Positions 45,197-54,797 of a DNA stretch of 64,000 bases are shown piece after piece. Location: assembly GCF_001654455.1 (NCBI RefSeq), contig NZ_CP015772.1:1054001-1118000 (forward strand). Reading direction: 5' to 3'. The notes beneath the pieces were generated by a model that was given only the letters and a program-made list of their open reading frames with translations, was not told the DNA's origin and did no database searches. The position numbers were made by a program, and so were the translations under genes. The stretch comes from Niabella ginsenosidivorans (lineage in GTDB: Bacteria; Bacteroidota; Bacteroidia; Chitinophagales; Chitinophagaceae). Each line of letters begins with the position of its first letter. Position 1 is the stretch's first letter.

Positions 45197-45868
45197 TCAC
45201 TTATTCCATACAATGGACTTAATGTCCTTATCCGTTTTAAACTGGTCAATCATATCCAGTACCAGGTTTTTCTTGTGGTTGTTAAAACGAAAGGAAATGA
45301 TGATATCATTTTCTTTTTCGATAACAGAAAAATTGCTGATTTCCAGGTCCGGCTGACAAAAGATCCGGTTCAGAATGTCGATCGATTTTTCACGGTTCGC
45401 TATCGTGATCTTTAATCCCAGCTGGGCAAAGCGTTCTGTAAGTTTTATTTCAACGGGTTTCAGCATCCATAGTATAATCAACGCTAAAAAAGTGGCGGTG
45501 CCTGCGGCATAATACATGCCTCCTCCAATGGCCAGGCCAATGGCGGCAACTGTCCACAGACCGGCAGCAGTAGTCAGCCCTTTTATGACGCCCTCCTTTA
45601 AAAATAAAATAGTGCCCGCACCTATAAACCCAATGCCGCTGATGACCTGTGCTGCCACCCGCGACGGATCCAGCGTTACCCCATTGGTGCCAACGATATC
45701 TGCGAAGCCGAATGCCGAAACGATCATCGTAAGGGACGCGCCCAAACAAACCATCATATGCGTTCTGAGGCCGGCGGCCCAGTTCTTGCGCTCGCGTTCC
45801 AGGCCGATCACCCCGCCACATAAGGCTGCCAGTAATAAACGGATCATTATTTCATTTGTAGTGATCAT
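45197..45868 (-). CDS. MgtC/SapB family membrane protein
   Basis: The N-terminal part (about residues 1-140) has four membrane helices and the MgtC signature: IGLERERKNWAAGLRTHMMVCLG near 21 (shown in part), GIGFIGAGTILF near 96 and VKGLTTAAGLWTVAAIGLAIGGG near 112. The C-terminal domain (about 150-223) is soluble and ACT-like. MgtC proteins help survival under low magnesium or acid, perhaps by affecting ATP synthase or phosphate uptake, and their direct activity is unsettled. The gene is alone, with no magnesium-responsive leader visible. Confidence 0.9.
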   Translation of the reverse strand: MITTNEIMIRLLLAALCGGVIGLERERKNWAAGLRTHMMVCLGASLTMIVSAFGFADIVGTNGVTLDPSRVAAQVISGIGFIGAGTILFLKEGVIKGLTTAAGLWTVAAIGLAIGGGMYYAAGTATFLALIILWMLKPVEIKLTERFAQLGLKITIANREKSIDILNRIFCQPDLEISNFSVIEKENDIIISFRFNNHKKNLVLDMIDQFKTDKDIKSIVWNK

Positions 45869-45989
45869 CCTTTAAATATACGATGTTTTGCCCGATTTAC
45901 GGGTGGGGTATAGCATGCAACAGGGTATATAATAGAGGATCCGTGATCCGGCTCAATTTACAGTAACAGGGATCCGCAAATTCCAAGGC

Positions 45990-47510
45990 TCAACGCCCGG
46001 TTCCCGATTCTCTTTTAAACCGTTTTAATAAGGATTGCAGTACCGGCTGCAGATCCGGTGTCAGGTTCAGGAAGTGAACACCCCCTATAAAAAGCACTAA
46101 GACAAAAATACTTCTTGCAAACAGCCCCGGAAAGCCATGGATGCTCTTAAATAAAAACCATCCCAAAAAATAAACCGTGCCGCTTAGCAGCACCGTGTAA
46201 AATGATTTTTTGGTGAAAGGGAACAGCCGGAATTTCCTCCACAGGAAAATAATGCGGATAACATTATAAACGGTAATGGATATGAGGTTGGCTATTGATG
46301 GCCCGAGGATGCCGTATTGCTTTGTTAACAGGTAGTTTAAAGGGAGTATAATAGCCAGGAGAATGGCTCCGCTGACCAGCTCAAATTTCCAGTAGGTAGA
46401 AGTGCCGATGATCTGTGAGTTAACACCTGTGCCCATATCTACAATCCTTGTAAGCCCCAGTAAAATAAAGGGATAGAATCCTGCCAGAAAATCTTCTTTT
46501 AAATGAAAGGTAAGCACGCCTTCTGTATAATTCAATGCAATTAAGATAAACAGCAGGCAGGCAAAGATCAGCTGGTTGATGGAAGACCGTTCATAAATAC
46601 GCTGGATCTGTTGCAGCTTCTTGTCTTTCCATGCTTTTGAAATGAACGGAATAGAAGCGGCTATAATACTTCTTTGCGGGGCCTGGATGATGCTTGTAAG
46701 GAATTGCGCCAGCGTGAAGATGCCCACACTTTTCAGTCCATCCTTTGCTAAGGATGCAATGACCAGCGTATCGAAAACCTGTGCAATATTGAAGATCAGT
46801 AACCCGGAATAGACAAAAAGTACAAAGCGGGTGATCTGCTTAAAAAAGCGCCTGGTTACCTTGCTTATATGAAACGTAAGATGTATTTTCTTTGTGGCAA
46901 TGAGGTATATCAGCAATATAAGGGCAATAGCCGGGTATGCCAGGGAATACAGCTTTATGAAAACATCAAAATCGGGGATCAGCTTTATAAAGAACAATAC
47001 AATTAACAGGGTTACAAAAAGCCGGAGCTGCACCTCTTTTAAAAAATTGGTAAGCACAGATTTATTCAGGTTCCAGGCATATCCTTCCAGTATATTGTAG
47101 ATTGTCATCCCAAAGGATAACGGATACATCCAGTAATAATAATAGACCGCCAGCGGCGACTCTGCATTGAACTTACGTGCAAACAGGTCCTTAAAAAGAA
47201 TCCCCAGAACAAAAATGATCGCAAATGTTACAATGCCCGTAAGCAATGCCCAGGCGATCATGTCATTTTTTCTGGGTTCCAGGTGGTCATTGTAATAATG
47301 AAAGAATTTGTAAATATAGGAGGGCATGGCCAGGGTGGCAAACGACACGATCAATGTGGCCGTGTTCATGAAGAAAGTGGTGAGCCCGTATTCCTCTGCG
47401 GTAAATAGCCCTTCCTTTGTAAACAGGTAGGTATTGAGAGCCCCGATAGCAAACCCGATATAGATAACTGCTGATGAAATGATGCTATGCCGCCGGATCT
47501 GTGCGCTCAT
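45990..47510 (-). CDS. Polysaccharide/lipid-linked oligosaccharide flippase (Wzx-like, MOP superfamily)
   Basis: The 506-residue protein is predicted to have 12-14 membrane helices and fits the polysaccharide biosynthesis exporter family. Motif-like segments include EEYGLTTFFMNTATLIVSFA near 38, the central FTLAQFLTSIIQAPQRSIIAA region near 265 and GILGPSIANLISITVYNVIR near 398 (shown as blocks). It would flip a lipid-linked glycan across the inner membrane. It lies 6 bp downstream of the M1 peptidase gene and no glycosyltransferase genes surround it, which is unusual for a Wzx-like gene. Export of another amphipathic product remains possible. Confidence 0.88.
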   Translation of the reverse strand: MSAQIRRHSIISSAVIYIGFAIGALNTYLFTKEGLFTAEEYGLTTFFMNTATLIVSFATLAMPSYIYKFFHYYNDHLEPRKNDMIAWALLTGIVTFAIIFVLGILFKDLFARKFNAESPLAVYYYYWMYPLSFGMTIYNILEGYAWNLNKSVLTNFLKEVQLRLFVTLLIVLFFIKLIPDFDVFIKLYSLAYPAIALILLIYLIATKKIHLTFHISKVTRRFFKQITRFVLFVYSGLLIFNIAQVFDTLVIASLAKDGLKSVGIFTLAQFLTSIIQAPQRSIIAASIPFISKAWKDKKLQQIQRIYERSSINQLIFACLLFILIALNYTEGVLTFHLKEDFLAGFYPFILLGLTRIVDMGTGVNSQIIGTSTYWKFELVSGAILLAIILPLNYLLTKQYGILGPSIANLISITVYNVIRIIFLWRKFRLFPFTKKSFYTVLLSGTVYFLGWFLFKSIHGFPGLFARSIFVLVLFIGGVHFLNLTPDLQPVLQSLLKRFKRESGTGR

Positions 47511-47515
47511 GCTGC

Positions 47516-49183
47516 TTAGTTAACGGTCTTTTCCACGGTTACAAAAAAATTAGGGTTTAGTACCAGCGCTCCTTCTTTAAGAATACCGGAAGGTGCCTGC
47601 TGAATTTTTTCTGCAGGGTTTAGCCACCGGCCATTCTCCAGCTGAACCGGCATGTTAAAGCCGGTAACACAATTGGTCCATTTATAATTTACGGTGCCTC
47701 CTTTTACAGAATAACTTAGAACCGGTATCTGGGTGGTTCTGAGGTATTGATCAAACACCTTCTGCAGGGGCCGGCCGGACTGGCGGATCATATAGTCTTC
47801 CACTTCCCGGCTGGTAACTGTTTTATGATAAAAGGTTTTGTTTAAGCCCTGTAAGATTTTTCTGAAACGCGCATCATCATTGATTATATACCGGATTGTA
47901 TTCAGCATATTGCCTCCTTTATAATACATATCGCCACTTCCTTCTTTATTAACCCCGTAAGGACCAATAACAGGAATGTCATTCCGGATCAGTTTTCTTG
48001 TTCCGATCACGTATTCAGAACCGGCTTTTTTCCCGTACCGGCATTCAGTAAACAGGGCTTCGCTGTAGTTGGTAAAGCTTTCATGGATCCACATGTCAGC
48101 AATATCTTTTGAGGTGATGTTGTTTGCAAACCATTCATGCCCGCTTTCATGCACAATAATAAAATCCCATTTTAATCCCCAGCCTGTGCCACTAAGATCG
48201 CGACCGAGATACCCGTTCTGATAATGGTTGCCATAAGCTACAGCGCTCTGATGCTCCATGCCGAGGTACGGGGCATCCACTAACTTATAGCTGTCTTCAT
48301 AAAACGGATAGGGGCCGAACCAGTATTCAAAACAATGCAGCATTGGCCGGACCGCTTCCGGAAAATGTTTTTTTGCTCTTTCGAGGTTATAATCCAGCAC
48401 CCAGTAACCGATGTCCAGTCTGCCTTTTTCACCCCGGATGGTATCGTTGAAGTTTACATAATGGCCGATGTACGGGGTAATTAAATACGTATTGACAGGC
48501 TGCGTTACCGTCCATTTCCAGGCAGTGGTACCATCCCGGTTACTGGTTTTTGACGTGAGCCGGCCATTGCTTACCGCGGTCAGATCGTTAGGTACGGTAA
48601 TGGTAAAGTTCATTCCTTTATCAGGCTCATCTCCCTGGTAATCTTTGCAGGGCAGCCAGTTGCTGGCACCTAATCCCTGTACAGCAGAGCTTACCCAGGG
48701 GCGGCCCAGGGAATCTTTTGTCCAGATCCAGCCTCCGTCCCATGGAGGCTTTACCGCCACGCGCGGTTTGCCGCTAAAATAGATGCGTATTTTTTTGGGC
48801 TGGTCATTTGTGGCAAAGCCTGTAGTGTGCAGCCAGTATACATTTCCCTCCCGTTCAAAAGAAATGGATTTATGCGTATCGGCATCTTCTGCCTTTTCAA
48901 TCTGCATTGGCTCCTGCAGGTCGATCTGCATCGGTTCTTCAGACTTCTTTACAATGGCGTAAGTAATATCATTGAAGCCTGTGACCGATTGATTGTTAAT
49001 GTCTACCTTTATATGAATGTCATAGTGGAGCACATTCCACCAGTTTCTTCCACTGCCATTACTGCCTGCTAAAGTATCCTGCCGGGTAAACGTGTCATTA
49101 TGATGCAGCACCTGTGCAGGTGCCGTAATACTGGTTATACATAGGAAAAAAAATATTCTGATACTATTTTTAAAAAAAATCAT
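47516..49183 (-). CDS. M1-family zinc metallopeptidase
   Basis: A signal peptide is present (about residues 1-23). The zinc site is explicit: HESGH at 345-349 with the third ligand Glu368 in WIHESF. The substrate motif GMEHQSAVAYG at 308-318 replaces the GAMEN of classical aminopeptidase N, as is usual in secreted Bacteroidota M1 proteins. Residues about 45-235 form the N-terminal beta-saddle. At 555 residues it lacks the long C-terminal helical domain of full-length M1 enzymes. It probably trims peptides in the periplasm or at the surface, and is coupled to the flippase gene by position only. Confidence 0.92.
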   Translation of the reverse strand: MIFFKNSIRIFFFLCITSITAPAQVLHHNDTFTRQDTLAGSNGSGRNWWNVLHYDIHIKVDINNQSVTGFNDITYAIVKKSEEPMQIDLQEPMQIEKAEDADTHKSISFEREGNVYWLHTTGFATNDQPKKIRIYFSGKPRVAVKPPWDGGWIWTKDSLGRPWVSSAVQGLGASNWLPCKDYQGDEPDKGMNFTITVPNDLTAVSNGRLTSKTSNRDGTTAWKWTVTQPVNTYLITPYIGHYVNFNDTIRGEKGRLDIGYWVLDYNLERAKKHFPEAVRPMLHCFEYWFGPYPFYEDSYKLVDAPYLGMEHQSAVAYGNHYQNGYLGRDLSGTGWGLKWDFIIVHESGHEWFANNITSKDIADMWIHESFTNYSEALFTECRYGKKAGSEYVIGTRKLIRNDIPVIGPYGVNKEGSGDMYYKGGNMLNTIRYIINDDARFRKILQGLNKTFYHKTVTSREVEDYMIRQSGRPLQKVFDQYLRTTQIPVLSYSVKGGTVNYKWTNCVTGFNMPVQLENGRWLNPAEKIQQAPSGILKEGALVLNPNFFVTVEKTVN

Positions 49184-49218
49184 TCCGGAAAGGGTTTGAA
49201 TTGTAAATTTAAACGTTC

Positions 49219-50859
49219 ATGGCGAAAGAGACATTTATATACAGGTACCGTATTGTTATTTTGTGGTTTTTTTGCATTTCTTTTACCGGCTGTAAAGATA
49301 ACGCAGATAATGGAAGAAAAATTTTCAGGTATAATGAATTCGCGGGCATCGCGTCGCTGGATCCTGCATTTGCTAAAAACCTCTCTACCATGTGGCCGGC
49401 TCACCAACTGTTCAATACGCTGGTGGAAATAGGCGACAGTCTTACCCTAAAACCTTCGCTGGCCACTCACTGGGATATTTCCGATGACAAACGCACTTAC
49501 ACCTTTTATTTAAGGAACGATGTTTTTTTTCATGATGACCCTGTTTTTCCTGGCGGTAAAGGCAGGAGAATGGTGGCTGCAGATGTTGTGTACAGCTTTA
49601 ACCGTATCATTGATCCGAAAGTTGCCAGCCCCGGTGCATGGATCTTTAACGGGAAGGCAGATTCTGTGCATCCTTTTACAGCGTTGAATGATTCTGTATT
49701 TCAGTTAAGGCTGGTACGGCCTTACCAGCCTATACTGGGGATTCTTTCCATGCAGTACTGTTCTGTGGTAGCGCCGGAAGCAGTGGAGCGGTTCGGGGTG
49801 GATTTCAGAAGCCATCCTGTAGGCACAGGGCCTTTTCAATTCGTGGCATGGGAAGAAGGGCAGGGACTGGTCTTTAAAAAGAACCCGCATTATTTTGAAA
49901 AGGACAGCGCAGGTAACCGGCTGCCTTACCTGGATGGAATAAAAGTGAGTTTTAAAGATAGCCGCGCCACGGAGTTCCTGTTGTTCCGGCAAAAAAGCCT
50001 GGACTATATCAATGAGCTGGATCCCAGCTTTAAAGATGAAGTGCTTACCAAAAAAGGAACGCTGCGAAAGGAATGGCAGGGAAAAATTGTACTGCAAACG
50101 CACCCATATCTGAATATTGAATACCTGGGCATACTGGTAGATACATCGCTGGATATTGTAAAGCACTCGCCATTGCGCTATAAAAAAGTACGGCAGGCGA
50201 TCAATTACGGGTTTGACCGGAAGAAGATGATCCTGTACCTGCGCAATTCACTGGGTACACCGGCGGAATCGGGTTTTGTTCCAATGGGACTGCCTTCCTT
50301 TAATGACTCTATTGTAAAGGGCTATCATTATGACCCTGCAAGAGCCCTTCGCCTGCTGAAAGAAGCCGGTTTTCCCGGCGGCAGCGGTCTGCCCCCCATC
50401 CGGTTGCTCACGATCTCTATCTATGCGGATTTTGCCAATTTTATAGCAAAGCAGTTGGAGGAGATCGGGATCAAAGTGCAGGTGGAAGTGGTACAGAAAG
50501 CGCTGTTATTTGAAATGACGGCCAGCTCCCGGGCGGTTTTCTTCCGGGGCGGATGGATCGCAGATTACCCGGATGCAGAAAACTATTTGTCCGTGTTTTA
50601 CTCAAAGAACCCTGCCCCACCCAACTATACCCGCTATAAGAATGCCGACTTTGATGCCGTGTTTGAGCAGGCAATGGAAGAGCCTAACGATTCCCTGCGT
50701 TATATTTTGTACCGCAAGGCGGATCAGATTGCCATCAATGACGCACCGGTTGTGCCTTTATGGTATGATAATGTCATTCAACTGGTGCAGCCGAATGTGA
50801 AAAACTTTCATCCCAATGGGCTGAACCTGCTGGAGCTGAGGCATACAAGAATAGAATAA
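49219..50859 (+). CDS. Peptide/oligosaccharide-binding lipoprotein (SBP_bac_5 family)
   Basis: A lipoprotein signal is visible (WFFCISFTGC with lipidated Cys near 27). The mature part fits the DppA/OppA class: EIGDSLTLKPSLATHWDISDD near 72 (block), TYTFYLRNDVFFHDDPVFPGGKGRRMVAADVVYSF near 94-128 and VRQAINYGFDRKKMILYL near 330. The protein would bind peptides or similar solutes outside the inner membrane. The usual permease and ATPase genes are absent in the neighbourhood, so it either pairs with a distant transporter or has a sensory role. The start lies only 35 bp from the divergent M1 peptidase gene. Confidence 0.9.
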   Translation: MAKETFIYRYRIVILWFFCISFTGCKDNADNGRKIFRYNEFAGIASLDPAFAKNLSTMWPAHQLFNTLVEIGDSLTLKPSLATHWDISDDKRTYTFYLRNDVFFHDDPVFPGGKGRRMVAADVVYSFNRIIDPKVASPGAWIFNGKADSVHPFTALNDSVFQLRLVRPYQPILGILSMQYCSVVAPEAVERFGVDFRSHPVGTGPFQFVAWEEGQGLVFKKNPHYFEKDSAGNRLPYLDGIKVSFKDSRATEFLLFRQKSLDYINELDPSFKDEVLTKKGTLRKEWQGKIVLQTHPYLNIEYLGILVDTSLDIVKHSPLRYKKVRQAINYGFDRKKMILYLRNSLGTPAESGFVPMGLPSFNDSIVKGYHYDPARALRLLKEAGFPGGSGLPPIRLLTISIYADFANFIAKQLEEIGIKVQVEVVQKALLFEMTASSRAVFFRGGWIADYPDAENYLSVFYSKNPAPPNYTRYKNADFDAVFEQAMEEPNDSLRYILYRKADQIAINDAPVVPLWYDNVIQLVQPNVKNFHPNGLNLLELRHTRIE

Positions 50860-50898
50860 ATACACTGGTTCAGTTTCCTCCGGTTTGCGCAGGACCTC

Positions 50899-51669
50899 CT
50901 ATTTTACCTCGCATTCCAGGTTTACCGTAATGCTGGCGGTTTTATTTTTTGAAGAGGTATTAAAGGCCCCGCCATAGCTGAAGTCTTCATTGCTGTTCTT
51001 GCCGGTGATCTGAAAGATGCCCATATTGGCTTTTATGACTTTTCCCAGTGAGCCGCCTGTGTTTTTGGCAATGGTCTCTGCCCTTTTCCGTGCATCTTCA
51101 GCCGCTTTTGCCAGAAGATCCAGCTTCAGATCAGCAAGCTTTGTATAAAAATAGAGCGGTTCGGGTGAATTGAGCTCTATTCCTGTTTCAATGAGCTCGG
51201 TGATCTCTCTCGACAGGGATTCCACCTTTACAATGTCGTTAGATTCCACTTTTACATTTTGGGTCAGGTTATAGCCCTGGAACTCTGAAGTGGTAGACTT
51301 TGTTTCTTCGTTGTAATTCGACTTAAAGATCTTGTCGATCTTAATGGAAGAAAATATAATCTGGCCGGGAGCAATGCCTTTTTTGGTTAAGTAATTACGA
51401 ACATTGGTTTCATCCTGCTTTAACTGTGCATAGGCTGCCTTTAAGTCAAAATTTGTCCGGTTATAGCTGCCATTCCAGGCAATCAGATCACTTGTAAAAT
51501 CTTTTTCTGCGCTGCCGGTAACACGAATGGTTTGCCTTGACTTGAATTTATATTTATAAGCTCCAGCTATCAGGAAACTGCTTGCAAGAATGCAGATGCC
51601 CAGGATAATCAGGCCCAGAAAGTTGCGCCTTTCAACAACGGAACTCTGGTTGGTGTTTTCTGTACTCAT
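50899..51669 (-). CDS. SIMPL-domain (DUF541) membrane-anchored protein
   Basis: One N-terminal membrane helix (about residues 16-38) is followed by the DUF541/SIMPL domain: RVTGSAEKDFTSDLIAW near 51, GIAPGQIIFSSIKIDK near 96 and KAAEDARKRAETIAKNTGGSLGKV near 190 (block). Family members are periplasmic proteins of unknown function, some involved in resisting oxidative stress or forming oligomers. The topology puts the domain in the periplasm. It converges with the binding-lipoprotein gene after 39 bp. Confidence 0.92.
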   Translation of the reverse strand: MSTENTNQSSVVERRNFLGLIILGICILASSFLIAGAYKYKFKSRQTIRVTGSAEKDFTSDLIAWNGSYNRTNFDLKAAYAQLKQDETNVRNYLTKKGIAPGQIIFSSIKIDKIFKSNYNEETKSTTSEFQGYNLTQNVKVESNDIVKVESLSREITELIETGIELNSPEPLYFYTKLADLKLDLLAKAAEDARKRAETIAKNTGGSLGKVIKANMGIFQITGKNSNEDFSYGGAFNTSSKNKTASITVNLECEVK

Positions 51670-51710
51670 TGTACTTGTTGTTTGTTTGAAGCAAAAATAA
51701 GCAAACTAAA

Positions 51711-53603
51711 TTAATCGGCTAATTCAATCATCGCCTCTAATTCCTGTTCCAGCGCCTGATCTCCGTCAAAACCCACGGCTTTGAATTTGATATTGCCATC
51801 TTTACCGATGACAAATTTTGTAGGAATGCCCGGTACGTTGAACAGGCCCACCACCTTACTGTCGTTGTCCAGCAATACATGGAAATCATATTTTGTCTGG
51901 GCAATAAAATCCGCAGCATTTTTCTGTTTGTCTTCCACATTCTCCCAGGTATCAACAAACAGGAATTTTATATCCGGGTTATCTTTGTATTTATGCACCA
52001 TTTTGTTCATGGAAGGGAAAGACGCCTTGCAGGGGCCGCACCAGGTAGCCCAGAAATCCACAATAACAATTTTCCCTTTCAGATCTTCGATATTCACCAG
52101 GTTGCCGGATAAATCATTCAATGCAAATTTTGGAGTGGCGTCATTCCGTTTTTCCTTTTTCAGTTTTTCAATCATTTTCAGACGGGCTCCCTGTTCCAGT
52201 GCAGTCATATACCGGTCATAGCCGGCATCCGGTTTATTTTCTTTCAGATAGGTCCTTTTCAATACTTCTTTGATCACGGCATTGGCTTTACCGTCTTTTA
52301 CAAACTGCTCCAGCTGGGGCCTGTATTGCTTTGGAGAAAGTGCTTTTTCAGCCAGTAACGCGTAAGTGCTGTTCTCATCTGTATTCTGTCCTTTGCCGAT
52401 TGTTATAGCCGCTTCTTTTGAATAGGAAAGTCCTTCTCTGTATTTTCCTGATCTGTAAAGTACCATGCCATATGTATCTGCATAAGTGGCCAGGCTATTC
52501 CGTCTTTGTTCCAGCCAGTCTTTATTCAGCAGCATTTTGGGTTTGGGGCCGGAGGGGTGCGTTATTTCTGTTTTTGCATACTCCACGGTCTGTTTGGATA
52601 ACGCTGCTGCAAAGGGCAGGTTGATGCTGTCTTCCTGCATTTTCCATGCAGCACTATTAAAGGCTGCCATTTTTGCGGCCGGGTCTTTTATTTGCGCGGC
52701 ATATTCCTTAAAATGCTCCCAGTCCTTTTTTTCGGCATAAACGTTTAGCAACCGTGATTGCAGCATACCAATAAAATTGTTATAGGATGAAGGATCTTTG
52801 TCAGTGGCGGCGGCTTGGGTTACTGCTGCTATCACTGCTTCTTTCTGCGCCGGGTCTGTAGCCGTATTGAATTTTTCATAATATTCCCGCAGGGTCAGCT
52901 TCTCGTTCGGGAACCGTTCTTTTTTCAGATGCGTAAAAAAGCTTTGCTGCTGTGGCAGGCGCAGCAGGGCATAAAGCGTGGTTACCTTTGAGTAATCAGC
53001 CGCTGTTTTTAATCCGTTTTTCATTGTTTGCTCTATTTCAGACTGTACGGCTGTTGTGCCTTTTTCTTTATCTGTACGGAGCAATGTTTGAAGATAGCTG
53101 ATCACTACCTGATCTTTTTGACCAGGATAGCCGGCCATTTCCTTTTTATAATATGCAAGTGCTGCCTGCCGGTCTGCCTTTACCCCGAACCGATCTTCTC
53201 CCAAACCATTATAAAAAGCAGCCATTGCGGCGTAGGTTCCGGGCAGCACACTGTTTCCCCTGTACACCGGCACCAGGTATCCGCTGTCAGAATTATTATC
53301 CATTTTATCATCAATTGCAAAACCAAACGCAACCAGCCTTACTGAAGTGTCTGTGGCCACAATGCCGGTAAAACGATCCTGTTCTTTTTTTAAAGACACA
53401 TCCTGCAACTCATAGCCTTTTGAGCCCATCTTCATAATATAAGCAGCAGGGGCTTTATCGTTTCCTTCCAGGTCGCCTCCCGGCAGATAAGTAAACTTTA
53501 TTTCATCTCCGGACTGAGGGTGTTCGGGCGTAATGATGAGGTTGGATTGTGCAAAACTGCAGGAAGAAAAAAGCAGTCCCACAAGCAATAAAAGGTTTTT
53601 CAT
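51711..53603 (-). CDS. TlpA-like periplasmic thiol-disulfide protein
   Basis: A signal peptide ends near residue 18 (CSFAQ). The N-terminal part (about 20-130) is beta-rich, the middle (about 130-480) is helical with tetratricopeptide-like repeats, and the C-terminal thioredoxin domain (about 485-630) contains WATWCGPC with Cys522 and Cys525 and the cis-Pro GIPT near 594. Such large TlpA proteins are common in Bacteroidota and are thought to reduce disulfides in the periplasm or at the outer membrane. It lies 41 bp upstream of the SIMPL gene on the same strand, so co-transcription is possible. Confidence 0.93.
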   Translation of the reverse strand: MKNLLLLVGLLFSSCSFAQSNLIITPEHPQSGDEIKFTYLPGGDLEGNDKAPAAYIMKMGSKGYELQDVSLKKEQDRFTGIVATDTSVRLVAFGFAIDDKMDNNSDSGYLVPVYRGNSVLPGTYAAMAAFYNGLGEDRFGVKADRQAALAYYKKEMAGYPGQKDQVVISYLQTLLRTDKEKGTTAVQSEIEQTMKNGLKTAADYSKVTTLYALLRLPQQQSFFTHLKKERFPNEKLTLREYYEKFNTATDPAQKEAVIAAVTQAAATDKDPSSYNNFIGMLQSRLLNVYAEKKDWEHFKEYAAQIKDPAAKMAAFNSAAWKMQEDSINLPFAAALSKQTVEYAKTEITHPSGPKPKMLLNKDWLEQRRNSLATYADTYGMVLYRSGKYREGLSYSKEAAITIGKGQNTDENSTYALLAEKALSPKQYRPQLEQFVKDGKANAVIKEVLKRTYLKENKPDAGYDRYMTALEQGARLKMIEKLKKEKRNDATPKFALNDLSGNLVNIEDLKGKIVIVDFWATWCGPCKASFPSMNKMVHKYKDNPDIKFLFVDTWENVEDKQKNAADFIAQTKYDFHVLLDNDSKVVGLFNVPGIPTKFVIGKDGNIKFKAVGFDGDQALEQELEAMIELAD

Positions 53604-53754
53604 TGTAAATGAACTATTTAATTTTTAAATGCAGCTGAATGTAAAATTAAACAAGTTTAACCCTTGAACTATGTTTTTTTCACAAATAATTTGCAACCTG
53701 GCAGTCATTAATTGACGGGTTCCGCCGTCTTATTAGTAGAAAAATCGAATAAAA

Positions 53755-54387
53755 ATGAAAAACTATTTCATTAAATTTTTAGGATTATCTGTTATTGCAT
53801 TGGTAGTGCTGGCAGGTTGTGGACCGGCTGCACATGTGGAAACGACCCAAAATGCAAATTTCAGCAGGTATCAGACTTTTGCCTGGGCACAGCCAAAAGA
53901 TCGCCGGGGCAGGGGGTCTATGATGGAAGACCAGGTTAAGAAAGCTATATCCCTGCGTCTGGAGCAGACCCAGGGATGGAGGCAGGTGAATAATAACCCG
54001 GATGTGCTGCTGAGTTATGATGTGCTGGTACAGCGGGGACGCCGTGTAGTGTCGGACCCTGTTTATGGCTGGGGCGGTTTCAGAACCTTCTATAACCCTT
54101 ACCGCGGGCGTTTTTACAATGTTTATTATCCCTCTATGTTTATGGGGTATGATAATTACAGTGTTCCCACCAAGGAAGGCACCATTACAATAACAATGGT
54201 GGATGCCAACACCGATGAAACGATCATGCAGGGATGGGCAACGGATGAAGTGAACAGCCGGAGGATCTCCAGCCAGGAAATTGACAGGATCGTGGATGCT
54301 ATTTTCAGAAAATGGGAATCAACCTCCCGCTATAATAATCGTTATGGTAACAGAAGAGGTTATGATCGTTATGGAAACATGCATTGA
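53755..54387 (+). CDS. DUF4136 lipoprotein
   Basis: A clear lipoprotein leader ends at LVVLAGC (lipidated Cys near 22). The mature part fits DUF4136: the FSRYQTFAWAQPKDRRG block near 37, KKAISLRLEQTQGWRQVNNNPDVLLSYDV near 62-90 (shown as a block) and ITITMVDANTDETIMQGWATDEV near 143. The C-terminus is rich in Tyr, Asn, Arg and Gly (RYNNRYGNRRGYDRYGN). The role is unknown, but it is probably anchored at the outer membrane. A strong terminator follows directly. Confidence 0.9.
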   Translation: MKNYFIKFLGLSVIALVVLAGCGPAAHVETTQNANFSRYQTFAWAQPKDRRGRGSMMEDQVKKAISLRLEQTQGWRQVNNNPDVLLSYDVLVQRGRRVVSDPVYGWGGFRTFYNPYRGRFYNVYYPSMFMGYDNYSVPTKEGTITITMVDANTDETIMQGWATDEVNSRRISSQEIDRIVDAIFRKWESTSRYNNRYGNRRGYDRYGNMH

Positions 54388-54429
54388 TGATTCCTCCCTA
54401 AGATAGTAGTTTGGTTTGGTAGTTACAAC

Positions 54430-54466
54430 AGGGCCCCCGTTATTTTTAGCGGAGGCCCTTTTTTTA
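54430..54466 (+). terminator. Rho-independent terminator after the DUF4136 gene
   Basis: The arms AGGGCCCCCG (54430-54439) and CGGAGGCCCT (54450-54459) pair with one mismatch across a 10-nt AT-rich loop, followed by a run of T. This is the clearest terminator in the window and insulates the next group on the minus strand. Confidence 0.9.
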
Positions 54467-54797
54467 CAGTGCCCGGAGTGCTGTAAAAAAAGAGAGCAGG
54501 CAGCAGGCAGGATGTACGGAAGGAAGGAACGCTGAAACCCGATCCCCGGCCTGTTCCACCCAATCACTCATGATTGATGGTTCATAGTTCATGGATAAGG
54601 GAGACTGGTGCCGGCGGATACCGGATGCCCGATGTTCCTGATCCTGGTTTATTGATTTCCGATGATGAAAGGCTGAACACTGATCATTAATTACTGAAAC
54701 CGGAGGACTGGATTGCAGCCCATAGTTGGTGGCTCATCCTGATCCCGGATGCAAGAGGCGCTCTTTCCGGTGCTGAAAACTCAATGCTCAGCCCTTC
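54467..54797. other. Non-coding gap before the ROK kinase gene
   Basis: I see no supported gene in these 331 bp. The sequence contains phrases such as ATTGATGGTTCATAGTTCAT and stretches like CCGGATGCCCGATGTTCCTG, which resemble decayed intergenic repeats. No second terminator or promoter box is convincing. Confidence 0.35.
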
